Shown: positions 52,127-61,860, numbered from the stretch's first letter. The stretch: DNA of 64,000 nt from Coriobacteriales bacterium (GCA_031277035.1 JAISLY010000060.1:1-64000); one strand, 5' to 3'. Numbers and translations are program-made. Notes: a model not told the origin generated them from the sequence alone.

Positions 52127-52953
52127 CCTATCCTTTCCATCAAATCCAATACGATTGGGCCCATCACCAATAACAACATCGCCGGCAAAATCAGTGCGCC
52201 GGTTGGCAACAGCATCTTTACCGGAGCCTTTGCCACCAGAGCCTCGCGCTTGGCCCTGTAGTCCTTGCGAGCCTCGCTTGCCAGGTCCCCAAGCAGGCGC
52301 GTCATCGGCGCCCCGTACCGTAAACTCCGAAGCACCGTCGCCACGAAACGTCCAAAGAACGGAGTGGCCACCTGCTGCCCCAACTCCCGCATACCCGCCT
52401 CACGGCTTACCAGACCCCGCTGCCATATCTCCAATGGGCCCTTGCAGAGACGGGCAAGCGGAGTCTCAAAGCGACAGGTATAGAGCTCAAACGCCTGGTC
52501 AAAGCCCATGCCCGCACGCATGCCAAGCGCGATTACCTCAAGCATCGCAGGCAAATCCCGTTCGTAATTTGCCTGCATACGATTCTCTGCCTGGCGCTGA
52601 GAGAGACGTGCCTGAAGGAATCCGAGGAGAGGTATGCGAGCACGGCCAGTCGAGAACGCGGCTCGCGAGGAGGGCATATCTGCTGTGCCCAGAGCTGCCG
52701 TATCGCGGGCTGCCGTATCGCGGGCTGCCGCGTTGAGGGCTGCTGTGTCCGAAGCAACCGTGCCCGCAGATTGCGTCGTCGTGGAGCCAGCAGAGAGGGG
52801 CAGGCGTCCCAGGCCTCCCAGGCCTCCCAGGCGTGCGTGCATCTGTTGGCGATTGCGGATGCGCATGCGGTGTTTCAGCAGCTCACCACAACACAGGTAT
52901 ACGGCAACAGCTCCGCTGCCAAGCGCTATCGACAGACACACAGACAACCACAT
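52123..52953 (-). CDS. tadC: TadC-type inner membrane platform protein
   Basis: The 276-residue protein has a type II secretion F domain (NYERDLPAMLEVIALGMRAGMGFDQAFELY) and three or more membrane helices, as in TadC. A low-complexity segment of R-D-T-A-A units (about 60-80) precedes the F domain. AAAGGAGAAG precedes ATG 52953. It acts with TadB as the platform that couples ATPase motion to pilin extrusion. Confidence 0.85.
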   Translation of the reverse strand: MWLSVCLSIALGSGAVAVYLCCGELLKHRMRIRNRQQMHARLGGLGGLGRLPLSAGSTTTQSAGTVASDTAALNAAARDTAARDTAALGTADMPSSRAAFSTGRARIPLLGFLQARLSQRQAENRMQANYERDLPAMLEVIALGMRAGMGFDQAFELYTCRFETPLARLCKGPLEIWQRGLVSREAGMRELGQQVATPFFGRFVATVLRSLRYGAPMTRLLGDLASEARKDYRAKREALVAKAPVKMLLPTGALILPAMLLLVMGPIVLDLMERIG

Positions 52954-52981
52954 CAGACTTCTCCTTTCTTCTCCCCTTGCT

Positions 52982-54061
52982 CTATTCCAGGTCGATTCCC
53001 AGGATTCGGCGAATGGAAAGTACCCCTGCAAGCTCCATGCCCAAAGCGACGACAAGAATGGCCAGACCTGCGAAGCTCGAGAAGAAGGCCTGGAGATACC
53101 CTTCCATCGCCAGTGAGAGCACAGCGATCAGAACAAGCGGCATAAGGGCGACAATCCGTGCCGAAAGACGGGCTTGAGCGGTCTGCACGCTCAGCTGGCG
53201 ACGCAGGTCGCCAGCTGCCAAGACGGCGCTGGCTGCGCTCTCCAGAAGTTCCTGAAGGCTTCCTCCCGTGCGATGCTGCACCTCCAGGGCGACGATGGCA
53301 AAGCGCAGTTCCGCAGCGCTCGTCCGCTGTTCAAGGCTGCCCAGAGCCTCCTCGATGCTTCGCCCCGCAGCAACATCGCAGACCGCTTGCCACAGTTCTG
53401 CGCCCAGAGGGTCAGGCGTCTCAGCCGCTGTCTGTTCCAGCGCCTGTTGCAGGGAGTACCCGGCTGAGAAGCACAGACCGATGGAGCGCAGGGCCTCGGG
53501 TATCTGTTCACGAAGACGGCTTTCCCACTCGCGAAGCGTCCGTTCGGCGATGTTCGCAGTCAACATGACGAAAAGCACTGCCGCGCAAAGCCCGACGAGG
53601 GCAATCCCACTCAAAAGCCAAACGAGGATGAACCCTGCCAATGCGATAAGAAGCAGCAGTTCACAGACCTGTTGTGTTCCCGATACGAAACCTCGAATCC
53701 GCAGAGCGGAGACCTCCCTCTGCAAAACTCTTGCCACCCGCGCGCTCCTTATGAGCGCTTGCGCGAGAAGACGAAACGGTCGCACGCCGTTTCTCAACAG
53801 GTCGCTGAGCACGATGCCACATCCCGCGGCCACCACACCAATCATGCCTTTTGAGCGAGCGCCCAGGTTCCGTACCAAGCTTGCCTGTCGTGTGTCTGCA
53901 GCGCCCGCGCTGCCAGGAATACGGGCTCCCTCTTCAAGAAAACGCGCCCGGGCCTGGGCAATGCGGGCAAACCGTCGCAAGGCAAAAAGCGAGGGTGGGA
54001 GAAGGAGCGCTCCGCACGCCCCGGCGGCGGCAATCGAGAGTATCAACAGCAGGTGAGACAT
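52982..54061 (-). CDS. tadB: TadB-type inner membrane platform protein
   Basis: The 359-residue protein has an N-terminal membrane helix, a type II secretion F domain (LREQIPEALRSIGLCFSAGYSLQQALEQTA) and a C-terminal helix pair (LAMEGYLQAFFSSFAGLAILVVALGMELAGV), as in TadB. ATG 54061 overlaps the end of the ATPase gene. It is one of the two platform proteins of the Tad secretion machine. Confidence 0.85.
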   Translation of the reverse strand: MSHLLLILSIAAAGACGALLLPPSLFALRRFARIAQARARFLEEGARIPGSAGAADTRQASLVRNLGARSKGMIGVVAAGCGIVLSDLLRNGVRPFRLLAQALIRSARVARVLQREVSALRIRGFVSGTQQVCELLLLIALAGFILVWLLSGIALVGLCAAVLFVMLTANIAERTLREWESRLREQIPEALRSIGLCFSAGYSLQQALEQTAAETPDPLGAELWQAVCDVAAGRSIEEALGSLEQRTSAAELRFAIVALEVQHRTGGSLQELLESAASAVLAAGDLRRQLSVQTAQARLSARIVALMPLVLIAVLSLAMEGYLQAFFSSFAGLAILVVALGMELAGVLSIRRILGIDLE

Positions 54062-55503
54062 GCTCGCCACCTTTCCAACTCCTTCGCCTCAATCTCATCA
54101 ATCGCAGGAGGCAGAGCAGCATCTTCCAGCCAGGGCGGCACAGCCCGCCAGAGATAGGCAGCCTGCCTCACATTCCACGAGACCAACGTCTGCAGCTCGA
54201 CACCAGAACGACCGTGTCCATGTTGCCCAGCGCCCGCGCCCGCAGCGGCGCCCGCAGCGGCGTCGCCCGATTGCCCAAAAGCGGCGTCGGATGGCTCGGC
54301 TCCAGCATCAGCACCGGCGCCGTCCAAACGTCTGGCGTCAGTGCCGCCTGAACAAAGGCAGACGCTTGTTACTCTTCGTACGCCGTCGGCAGCCCGGTCT
54401 ATCTGCACAATCAAATCGAAGGCCGTCGCAATCTGCTGCTCGATGACCTCGACAGGCAGATCCATGCCAAAGCGCGCCATCATCACCAGGCGGTTTATGA
54501 CGTCGCCCGGCGAGTTTGCGTGCAGCGTGGTCATCGAGCCATCGTGGCCGGTGTTCATCGCCTGGAGCATGTCGAGCGCCTCGGCACCACGACATTCACC
54601 GACAACAATGCGATCAGGCCGCATCCTGAGCGCATTTGCGACCAGGTCGCGGATGCTCACCTCGCCCGTACCCTCCGCATTACGCATCCGGGCCTCAAGT
54701 CGCACCACATGAGGATGCGTGAGAAAGCGCAGCTCGGCGGCATCCTCAATGGTGATGATGCGTTCATTGGAGGGAATTTCAACAGAAAGCGCGTTCAGCA
54801 ATGTGGTCTTGCCCGCGCCGGTGCCTCCGCTGACGGCGATGCTCCTGCGACAGATGACCGCCCACCTCAGCAACTGGCTCAACTCAAGGCTCATGGTGCC
54901 GCGCCTGACCAGCTCCCTCAGCGTATAGGGCGCGTCGCTGAACTTCCGTATAGTGAGAACCGGCCCGTCGACAGCAAGTGGCGGAATGACAACATTGATG
55001 CGATGCCCCTGGGGTAGACGGGCGCTGACAAGAGGGCTCTGCTCATCGACCCGCCGCCCCAGCGGCCCGACGATGCGGTCGATAACCATGCGAAGCTGCT
55101 GCTCATCGGCAAAAGTCACCGAACTGGGCGCTATCTTGCCTTCGCGCTCATAGAAGACCGCGTGAGGGCCGTTGACCATGATTTCGGTCACTGAGGGGTC
55201 GATGAGCAGCTCCTCAAGCGGACCGAGGCCCAGCGTGAGGTTCAGTACCTCCGAGATCAACTCTGCGCGACCGCCTGCCTCCATATGCGCGTATTCCTGA
55301 CCCTGGGCGATCTGTTCAAGGACGGCACTGACCTCCCGCTGGGCACGCTGCCGGTCTTCGGCCAGAAGTGCCGCAATCCGTTTGCTTGGCAGGCGTCGAT
55401 AGAGCAGGTCGCGCAGGCGGGTGCGCTGTTCGGTGCGCTGCGTTCCCGCGACAAGCTGCGGCGTATCGCAGCCTGGCTGCTCCAGATACTCAAGAAGGGA
55501 CAT
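54043..55503 (-). CDS. tadA: TadA secretion ATPase
   Basis: The 486-residue ATPase has Walker A SGGTGAGKTTLL, an Asp box (IITIEDAAELRF), Walker B VVGECRGAEALDMLQ and a His box (MTTLHANSPGDVINR), all diagnostic of CpaF/TadA. The usual N-terminal helical domain precedes them. Near the C-terminus (about 395-420) an Ala/Gly/Asp repeat from an in-frame minisatellite (54225-54330) is inserted. It powers both assembly and possible retraction of Flp pili. GGGAAGG precedes ATG 55503. Confidence 0.93.
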   Translation of the reverse strand: MSLLEYLEQPGCDTPQLVAGTQRTEQRTRLRDLLYRRLPSKRIAALLAEDRQRAQREVSAVLEQIAQGQEYAHMEAGGRAELISEVLNLTLGLGPLEELLIDPSVTEIMVNGPHAVFYEREGKIAPSSVTFADEQQLRMVIDRIVGPLGRRVDEQSPLVSARLPQGHRINVVIPPLAVDGPVLTIRKFSDAPYTLRELVRRGTMSLELSQLLRWAVICRRSIAVSGGTGAGKTTLLNALSVEIPSNERIITIEDAAELRFLTHPHVVRLEARMRNAEGTGEVSIRDLVANALRMRPDRIVVGECRGAEALDMLQAMNTGHDGSMTTLHANSPGDVINRLVMMARFGMDLPVEVIEQQIATAFDLIVQIDRAADGVRRVTSVCLCSGGTDARRLDGAGADAGAEPSDAAFGQSGDAAAGAAAGAGAGQHGHGRSGVELQTLVSWNVRQAAYLWRAVPPWLEDAALPPAIDEIEAKELERWRACLTCC

Positions 55504-56917
55504 GGCCAAGCCTTCCCAAGCCGGAGAAAAGCCCGCCCAGACCAGCAAGGCGCCGCCCAAAACCTCTGGCCTCATCCGTACTGCCATCACCGGCGTTACG
55601 CGCGTCGCGTCTGCCGTCGCGTCTGCCGTCGCGTGGCCCGTCGCCGACCCTGCCCACCGCGCGACCGCCCTCGACGAACAGGCACTCGACGGTCAGCTGC
55701 TCGAACAGGGAATCGAGTGAGGCGACAAAGGCGTTTTTGCTGTGCGCAAGTTCTTTCGGGCAACCGAGGGAAAGCAGTTCGTCTACCAGGGTGCCCCCAT
55801 CGGCAAGCTCGCAGACGTCCGCCCCTCCCAGGGCCAGAGAGACATCCTGAACGCCGAGGGCCGCATAGCGTCCACAACCGTTGAGGGCGTACAGGAAGCG
55901 TGCCTGGGGAACCTGCAGGCGGATGCAGAGATCAGCCGCCTGCCTGCAGGCGTTTACCGAGGTAGAACGCTGGTCCATCAGAAAGACAAGATGGCTGCAC
56001 CTGCGGGCGAGCACGGCATGGAGATCGCTCCAGAAAGAGCCGGTGTTGGCGATGACCAGATCGAAGGCAGACGTAAGGCAGTCGAGGAAAGAGGGGATGT
56101 CGGCAAGGAGCACCTCGGCCTGCTCCGGCTGCGATGGAGCCTCGACGATGAGTAACTCACCGGTATCGACTCCGCCAGCAGAGAGACGACTGAGTTCTCC
56201 CAGGGGAATTTTGCGCAGATGTCCCCGCTCCTCTTTTCCCGCCAGATAGGCGATGTCCCCAAACTGCAGGTCAAGGTCGATAAGGGCCGTGCGCAGGCCT
56301 CGCCTTTGCGCCACCAGGGCAAGCATCAGGGAAACGGCGCTTTTGCCAACGCCACCACGCCCTGAGAAGATGCCCGCCAACAGTCCTGGTGACGCTGAGA
56401 GCGCGGAGCTTTCTCCAGAAACAGGCACGGCAGAGGGGGCGAGAGGTGCTGCCGGTGCGGCAACCTGGGGGGAGGTCTTTTCCCGGGAGATGTGCGCCGG
56501 GGGTTGTGCAGGAGCAGGCTGCGTTGAGGGTTGTGCAGGAGCAGGCTGCGTTGAGGGTTTTTGCGTTGAGGACGCCGGCAGCGTGGACTGCCGCTCTCCC
56601 GGGAGGAATGGCTCGAGGAGTTGTTCTGCCTGTGCGGGGCTTATCACCTCCCGAATGCCCGCAGCCCGGGCCCGACCTACAAGAGCATGCGTCGGTGCCG
56701 CTTCAGCAAGATACACGTCACGCTCCGGCGCATCGGCACAAAGCGCGGCCGCAAGGTTTATGGGAGTAATCTCTCCGCCGGTGCAGACAATTACCGGTGT
56801 GGAGGAAGGTTCATTTCGCAGAGCCTCGCGACAGGCGGCGCTGGAGATAAACGTGCGGGCCTCTCGCAGGGTATCGACCTCGGGGTAAAACGCATAGGCC
56901 GCCACAAGACTATTCAC
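55490..56917 (-). CDS. tadZ: TadZ/CpaE-like localisation ATPase
   Basis: The 475-residue protein has an atypical receiver-like N-terminus (about 1-110), a Pro/Gln/Ala linker with repeated Q-P-S-T-Q-P-A-P-A (about 115-160) and a MinD/ParA-type ATPase with deviant Walker A GRGGVGKSAVS and LIDLDLQFGDIAYL. It guides pilus placement at the pole in related systems. The GTG at 56917 overlaps the cpaB stop. A C-terminal Arg/Asp/Gly repeat (GPRDGRRDGRRDAR, 55608-55635) is also tandem-repeat derived. Confidence 0.82.
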   Translation of the reverse strand: MNSLVAAYAFYPEVDTLREARTFISSAACREALRNEPSSTPVIVCTGGEITPINLAAALCADAPERDVYLAEAAPTHALVGRARAAGIREVISPAQAEQLLEPFLPGERQSTLPASSTQKPSTQPAPAQPSTQPAPAQPPAHISREKTSPQVAAPAAPLAPSAVPVSGESSALSASPGLLAGIFSGRGGVGKSAVSLMLALVAQRRGLRTALIDLDLQFGDIAYLAGKEERGHLRKIPLGELSRLSAGGVDTGELLIVEAPSQPEQAEVLLADIPSFLDCLTSAFDLVIANTGSFWSDLHAVLARRCSHLVFLMDQRSTSVNACRQAADLCIRLQVPQARFLYALNGCGRYAALGVQDVSLALGGADVCELADGGTLVDELLSLGCPKELAHSKNAFVASLDSLFEQLTVECLFVEGGRAVGRVGDGPRDGRRDGRRDARNAGDGSTDEARGFGRRLAGLGGLFSGLGRLGHVPS

Positions 56918-57923
56918 GGTCAATCCCACCCTCGCCACCAGCGAGGCCAGCGCCCTCGCCACCGACGCCACCCTCGTCGCCGACGCCACCCGCAAGGCCC
57001 ACACCCGCGCCACCAACGCCACCCGCGCCCGCCGCACCATCAGCCGCGCCCTCGTTCGCGTCATCCGCGCCTGTGAGACCCGCGCCGCCAACGCCACCAG
57101 CGAGACCAGCGCCCGCGCCGCCCTCGAAATCGCCATTGCTGCCAACCGTTCCACTATCGGCGTCTTTGAGCTCCTCTTCGGGGTTACCTGGCTCAGGGTC
57201 ATCACCGGTCTCAAGATCCTCCAGGCCAATCCCAGTACCGGGCAAGACGAGATACAGGCTTTTGTCGCGTGAGGCGGCAATCAGTTCCTGCACCCGATGC
57301 GGCTCGATGGCAAGAGTCACCCAGGCAAGCGCTTTTCGTGTGGCAACGTCTCCAAAAAGGCGAGACCCTGACGAGGTCGCCGCCGATGTGCCATCGATTG
57401 CTCCGTTGCTGGTCTCAAGTACCAGAACATCCTCAGCAAGCAGCTCAACTGCCGAGGGGCCGGCGGCATAGACCATGATGATCGAACCGACACGGATAGC
57501 GCCGCCCACCGCAAGCACGTCGTCGGTGGGAATGCTGACCGCACAGAAGCCCGCGGGCACGCTGAGTGCCTCAGCCGAAGCGCTCCCGTCGCCAAGTTTG
57601 GCTGCAACCACCGGTTCGTTGCACAGAAGAGGCAGTGCCAGCATCTGTCCGAAGACCTCCTTCTGCTCGCCCAAGGCACCCTCGGGCAGCAGATCGCTCA
57701 GCCAGAGCTGTGAACTCACGTTATCGGCACTCAGCGTCTCTCCTGCCGCTATGTCGCGCGTTGCCACAAACACCTCAATCTGATCGCCTCCATAAGAGGT
57801 AAGTGCCCGTTGCCTCGACTCGGTTGCCTCAGCACGTATTCCAGAGGCGTAAAGCGCCATCGCCAACGCAGCTACTGCGGCACAAAGCAGGGCCAGTGCC
57901 GTCCTCTTTCTCGACCAGCTCAT
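56910..57923 (-). CDS. cpaB: CpaB/RcpC-type pilus assembly protein
   Basis: The 337-residue protein has an N-terminal membrane helix (TALALLCAAVAALAMALYASG), a SAF domain (VFVATRDIAAGETLSADNV) and an RcpC-like second part (VPTDDVLAV-type SIPTDDVLAVGGAIRVGSIIMVYA). After residue about 260 it becomes a Gly-rich low-complexity tail (repeats of G-V-G-G-A-G and G-L-A-G-G) encoded by tandem repeats at 56930-57140. It is the first gene of the Tad operon; GGGGAGCGGT precedes ATG 57923. There is no secretin gene, as expected without an outer membrane. Confidence 0.82.
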   Translation of the reverse strand: MSWSRKRTALALLCAAVAALAMALYASGIRAEATESRQRALTSYGGDQIEVFVATRDIAAGETLSADNVSSQLWLSDLLPEGALGEQKEVFGQMLALPLLCNEPVVAAKLGDGSASAEALSVPAGFCAVSIPTDDVLAVGGAIRVGSIIMVYAAGPSAVELLAEDVLVLETSNGAIDGTSAATSSGSRLFGDVATRKALAWVTLAIEPHRVQELIAASRDKSLYLVLPGTGIGLEDLETGDDPEPGNPEEELKDADSGTVGSNGDFEGGAGAGLAGGVGGAGLTGADDANEGAADGAAGAGGVGGAGVGLAGGVGDEGGVGGEGAGLAGGEGGIDRE

Positions 57924-58445
57924 ACCGCTCCCCCTTCTTCTCTCAATTCTTGCCTGTCGTCAGGCGAATGAACGGGCGGAGGGCGAAGTATGAAGCACGG
58001 GCCTTTCCCAACTCTGAACATCGTCCAAATCGAATCTGACCGAAAGCCGATGCGTATCCGAACAGAGCCTGTCAGAAGACCGAATCTGCAGCCTCGAAGC
58101 GTGAATGCCCTGGCCAACAGGAAGTCTGGCCAAAGAATCAGTTTTTTACTTTTATACTAGCTTATTGCCAGCTGGTCTATTTGAGGCGCCGAGCGGTTTT
58201 ACGGCTCGCCCCTCTTGCCAGGCTTCGTGCTTTCGGCTATATTCGCGGCGAACCGTATGAGCCGCATCCCTGAACCCCTTGGGGGTACCCGGTGGACTGG
58301 GCTGCGGCCTGTGTGGAATGACGCGTGTGGAATGACGCGTGTGGAATTGCACACATGGAATGACACGGTATCCCTGAAACCCCTTGGGGGTACCTTTTGC
58401 CTGAGGCTCGTTGAGGGGTCCACCCTCAGTTGAGAGGAGCACGAG
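57924..58445. promoter_or_regulatory. Divergent 522-bp region between the pilus operon and the molybdoenzyme cluster
   Basis: An AT-rich stretch at 58140-58165 (TTTTTACTTTTATACTAGC) could supply -10 elements for both directions. The palindromic repeat CCCTGAACCCCTTGGGGG plus TACC occurs at 58268-58288, with a near copy at 58372-58394, flanking a GTGTGGAATGACGC repeat (three copies, 58310-58360). No gene is seen. The ribosome site for the ferredoxin is GAGAGGAGCACGAG. Confidence 0.5.
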
Positions 58446-58634
58446 ATGCCACATCCGATTATCAACACCGATGAGTGTTCAGCCTGCGGGATCTGCGTTG
58501 ACGCCTGCCCACAGGATGTGCTTGACATTGTCCGTGACGCGGCGGCCGTCGTGAACGAAGACAACTGTATCGGCTGCGGAGACTGCATGGAAGAATGCCC
58601 GATGGGCGCAATCGAAGAGATTGAGGAGGACTGA
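58446..58634 (+). CDS. Small 2[4Fe-4S] ferredoxin
   Basis: The 62-residue protein has two cluster motifs, CSACGICVDACP and CIGCGDCMEECP, and an acidic C-terminus, as in clostridial-type ferredoxins. It is a low-potential cytoplasmic carrier. It precedes the molybdoenzyme by about 200 bp and is followed by a strong CGGGGGC/GCCCCCG hairpin (58648-58664), so its message may be separate. Confidence 0.9.
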   Translation: MPHPIINTDECSACGICVDACPQDVLDIVRDAAAVVNEDNCIGCGDCMEECPMGAIEEIEED

Positions 58635-58647
58635 ACACCTGTGCTAT

Positions 58648-58664
58648 CGGGGGCTTTGCCCCCG
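58648..58664 (+). terminator. GC-rich hairpin after the ferredoxin gene
   Basis: CGGGGGC and GCCCCCG form a 7-bp stem around TTT, 14 bases after the stop. There is no clear T-run, so it may attenuate rather than fully stop transcription. Confidence 0.55.
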
Positions 58665-58842
58665 CAAACCCTCCCCTATTCTCCCTATTCCTCTCCTACC
58701 CGAAGTGCTAAATGAGGATTCTTCCGCATTTTCGCCCACTTCTCTGCGGTACTATGTTCACAGACACAAAAATGCTCTGAGAAAAGCGGCTTGAGTGCCG
58801 TGCGCCCTGTTGTGGGCGCGCAATCAGAAGGAGGTCGGGAAC

Positions 58843-61248
58843 ATGGCAATGAGCAGGGAATGGAGACGGGAGAACCCGGACGGCTCAGTCACCGTACGGA
58901 GCTGTTGCTGGTCGCCCCCGGGCGATCATCCGGTGGGCTGTGGGCTTCTGTTGACGGTCAAGGACGGCAAGTTGATCAATGTCGAAGGCGACGAGGAACA
59001 CAGCATCACCAATGGCCGCCTGTGCATCCGCGCCCTGTCGCTACCCGAGATTGTCCACTCACCCGAGCGCATTCTGTACCCCATGAAGCGCGATCCAAAG
59101 GACCGCGGCAAGGACGCGTGGACGCGCATCAGCTGGGACGAGACTTTTGACCTGGTCTGCGGCAAGGTCAATTACTTTAAAGACGAGTACGGGGCGCAGT
59201 CCATTCTGGTCTTTGGCGGTACGGGACGCGAGGCCTGCATCTACTACTACCCTCTGGGCTTTTCCACCCTGCAGACGCCCAATGTCTGCTACGGGCAGTC
59301 CGGCTGGTCGTGTTACGGGCCGCGCTGCTCCATCACCGACTATATCCTCGGCGCTGGCTACCCTGAGATAGACTTTGCCGGCTATTTTGAGGATCGCTAC
59401 AACAACCCTGAGTTCGAACTGCCCAAGTATGTGGTCTGCTGGGGCAAGATGCCGCTGGCCTCAAATGGCGATGGGCTGTTTGGCCATGCCCTTATCGACA
59501 TGATGCGCCTGGGCACCAAGATTATCATGATCGACCCGCGTATCACCTGGCTGGGCGCCATCGAGGGCAATATCAACCTCCAGATCAAGCCCGGCTCGGA
59601 CGCCGCCGTGGGCCTCGGTCTGGCAAACGTCATCATCGAGGAAGGCCTGCAGGACCAGGAGTGGATTGACGCCTGGTGCTACGGCTGGGACGAGTTTGTC
59701 GAACGCGCAAAGGAGTACCCGCCCGAGCGCGTTGAGGAGCTGGCCTGGTGTTCGGCTGAGCAACTGCGCAAGGTTGCCCGCTGCATGGCAGAAAAGCCCG
59801 TGTCCATCGCCTGGGGCCTGGCCGTCGATCAAAACCCCAACGGCTCACAGGTCGGCCACATCACCATCATCCTTCAGGCCATTACCGGCAACATCGACAT
59901 CCCCGGTGGCCTGACACTCGGGCCGCCCTCCGCCCTGCTGGGAAAGTGGCGGATGGAGACGCGCAAGGACCTCGCCCCCGATCTTTGGGACATGCGCCTT
60001 GGAGCCGCGGAATATCCGGCGCTCTCAAACGCGATGGCCACAACCCATCCCGACTTCACGCTCGATGTGCTTGAGACCGGCAAACCCTACGAGATTAAGA
60101 TGTGCTGGTTTAACTCCTCCAACCTGCTGGCCCCCACCTGCTCGGCCGCGCCGACGCGCTGGCACGACGCGCTTATCAAGACCGAGTTCAACGTGGTGCA
60201 GGATCTCTTCATGACCCCGACGGCCATGGCCTGCGCAGACGTCTTCCTCCCCCTGCCAACCGTCGCCGAGCACGATGGCGTCGTCATCACCCACTACGGA
60301 CGCAACACGGTCTTTCTGGGGGCGATGAACGAGGCGCTGCGCCTTGGAGAGACCAAAAGCGACATCGAGGTCTGCATCGAGTTTGGTAAGCGACTGAACA
60401 ACGCAGGGCCCGACGGCAGTTCGACCTGGAATGTCTTTGAGGGCGATACGCGTGATCAGTTCGTCCCGGACTTCTTTACCAAGCAGCTTGAGCCGGAACT
60501 TGGCTTTGACTTTGACGAGTTGCGCAGAATAGGCTTCTATCAGCCCGGCTATACCTATCGCAAGTATGAAAAGGGTATGCTGCGCTTTGATGGCGAGCCC
60601 GGCTTTAACACGGTCACCGGTATGGTGGAGCTCTACTCCACGCTCTTTGACGCCTGGGGCGAAGACCCCCTGCCCTACTACGAAGAGCCGCGTTGGAGCC
60701 CCGTCAGCCATCCCGAGTTGGCCGAGCGCTATCCGCTCATGATGACCACCGGCTCGCGCGAGTACAGTTCCTTTCACTCCGAGCATCGCCAGATACCGAC
60801 CCTGCGCCACTTCCGCACCTATCCCGACATCGAGATACATCCCGATGTGGCCGCACAGTATGGCATCGAGGAGGGCGACTGGGTAGAAGTCGAGAACCCC
60901 TTTGGTCGGGCACGGCAGAAGGCTCATCTGGTTATCACCATCGATCCTCGCGTCGTCCATTGTCGTCATGGCTGGTGGTACCCCGAGCAGGATGGTGAGG
61001 AACCAAACCTCTTTGGCACCTGGAAGTCCAACGTCAATACCCTCGTGCCGCACTTCGATATCGGAAGGCTCGGCTTCGGAGCACCGTTCAAGAGTGTTTT
61101 CTGCTCCATCAAAAAGGTCGATGACCTGGACAGCATCGTGCCCAAACGCTCCTACGACATCGTCAAGGAGCAGGACAGGCTGGCAGAGGTCGAGGGTGTG
61201 GACCCTGCGAACATCGTGGATATCCACAGAGAGCATCGCATCTATTGA
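58843..61248 (+). CDS. Molybdopterin-dependent oxidoreductase, catalytic subunit (DMSO reductase superfamily)
   Basis: The 801-residue protein has an N-terminal 4Fe-4S region with Cys 21, 22, 33 and 61 (SCCWSPPGDHPVGCG and GRLCIRAL). The molybdopterin domains follow (GTGREACIYYYPLGF, AVDQNPNGSQVGHI) and a C-terminal dinucleotide-binding domain (MMTTGSREYSSFHSEHRQIP). The metal ligand is probably one of the Cys in VCYGQSGWSCYGPRC. It has no Tat signal and should be cytoplasmic. The clade is the one containing acetylene hydratase, pyrogallol transhydroxylase and the catechol dehydroxylases of gut Coriobacteriia, as far as I can judge by motifs. Substrate is unknown. AAGGAGG precedes ATG 58843. 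Confidence 0.82.
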   Translation: MAMSREWRRENPDGSVTVRSCCWSPPGDHPVGCGLLLTVKDGKLINVEGDEEHSITNGRLCIRALSLPEIVHSPERILYPMKRDPKDRGKDAWTRISWDETFDLVCGKVNYFKDEYGAQSILVFGGTGREACIYYYPLGFSTLQTPNVCYGQSGWSCYGPRCSITDYILGAGYPEIDFAGYFEDRYNNPEFELPKYVVCWGKMPLASNGDGLFGHALIDMMRLGTKIIMIDPRITWLGAIEGNINLQIKPGSDAAVGLGLANVIIEEGLQDQEWIDAWCYGWDEFVERAKEYPPERVEELAWCSAEQLRKVARCMAEKPVSIAWGLAVDQNPNGSQVGHITIILQAITGNIDIPGGLTLGPPSALLGKWRMETRKDLAPDLWDMRLGAAEYPALSNAMATTHPDFTLDVLETGKPYEIKMCWFNSSNLLAPTCSAAPTRWHDALIKTEFNVVQDLFMTPTAMACADVFLPLPTVAEHDGVVITHYGRNTVFLGAMNEALRLGETKSDIEVCIEFGKRLNNAGPDGSSTWNVFEGDTRDQFVPDFFTKQLEPELGFDFDELRRIGFYQPGYTYRKYEKGMLRFDGEPGFNTVTGMVELYSTLFDAWGEDPLPYYEEPRWSPVSHPELAERYPLMMTTGSREYSSFHSEHRQIPTLRHFRTYPDIEIHPDVAAQYGIEEGDWVEVENPFGRARQKAHLVITIDPRVVHCRHGWWYPEQDGEEPNLFGTWKSNVNTLVPHFDIGRLGFGAPFKSVFCSIKKVDDLDSIVPKRSYDIVKEQDRLAEVEGVDPANIVDIHREHRIY

Positions 61249-61325
61249 TCGTCGGCTCATCTCTGGGGTCGTGTCCAAAGCGGCCGCACCCGGAGAAAGG
61301 ACTCGAAGAGAGAGGTTGAGGGACT

Positions 61326-61697
61326 ATGTCTTACGAGAACTACGGCCTTCTGGTCGATTACCGGTACTGCTCGAACTGCCATACCTGCGAGGTCGCCTGC
61401 AAATACCATCTACAGCAGACCCTTGGCAGAGAGATAGATTTGGATAAGACCCCGGGCATTGTCGTGCTGGAGAAGGGGCCCTTCCACCTGGAGGAGGGCA
61501 ACCCGGATGCCTGGGACTGGAGCTATATCCCCATGCCAACGGCGCTCTGCGACCTGTGCGTCGACCGTCTGGAACGAGGAGAGAAGCCGTCGTGTGTCAA
61601 GCAGTGCCTGGCCGCCTGCATGGAGGTTGGCCCGCTGGACGAACTGGCCCGGCGTGCGACCGAGATTGGCCACAGGACCCTGATTGTTCGGCCATGA
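61326..61697 (+). CDS. 4Fe-4S electron-transfer subunit of the molybdoenzyme
   Basis: The 123-residue protein has CSNCHTCEVACK near the N-terminus and a second set CDLCVDRLERGEKPSCVKQC (C-x2-C-x10-C-x3-C) with another Cys after it. This is a DmsB-like but shortened subunit, likely with two clusters. It starts 78 bp after the catalytic subunit and should pass electrons to it. ATG 61326 follows AAGAGAGAGGTTGAGGGACT. Confidence 0.87.
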   Translation: MSYENYGLLVDYRYCSNCHTCEVACKYHLQQTLGREIDLDKTPGIVVLEKGPFHLEEGNPDAWDWSYIPMPTALCDLCVDRLERGEKPSCVKQCLAACMEVGPLDELARRATEIGHRTLIVRP

Positions 61698-61704
61698 GGC
61701 GGAG

Positions 61705-61860
61705 TGGGGCGTAGGGCGTGGGTTGCGGGGCGGTTGCGGGGCGGTTGTGGGGTGCAGGTTGTGGGGTGCGGGTTGTGGGCGGGCCGCGGGGTGCGGGCCG
61801 AGCGCGAGGTGCGGGCTGTGGGGTGCGGGCCGAGCGCGGGGTGCGGCTTTGGGCTATGCC
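61705..61860. repeat. G-rich tandem repeat inside the molybdoenzyme cluster
   Basis: Units of GGTTGCGGGGC, GGTTGTGGGGTGC and GGGCCGAGCGCG repeat for about 150 bp. The runs of G on the coding strand could form G-quadruplexes in DNA or mRNA. Confidence 0.7.
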
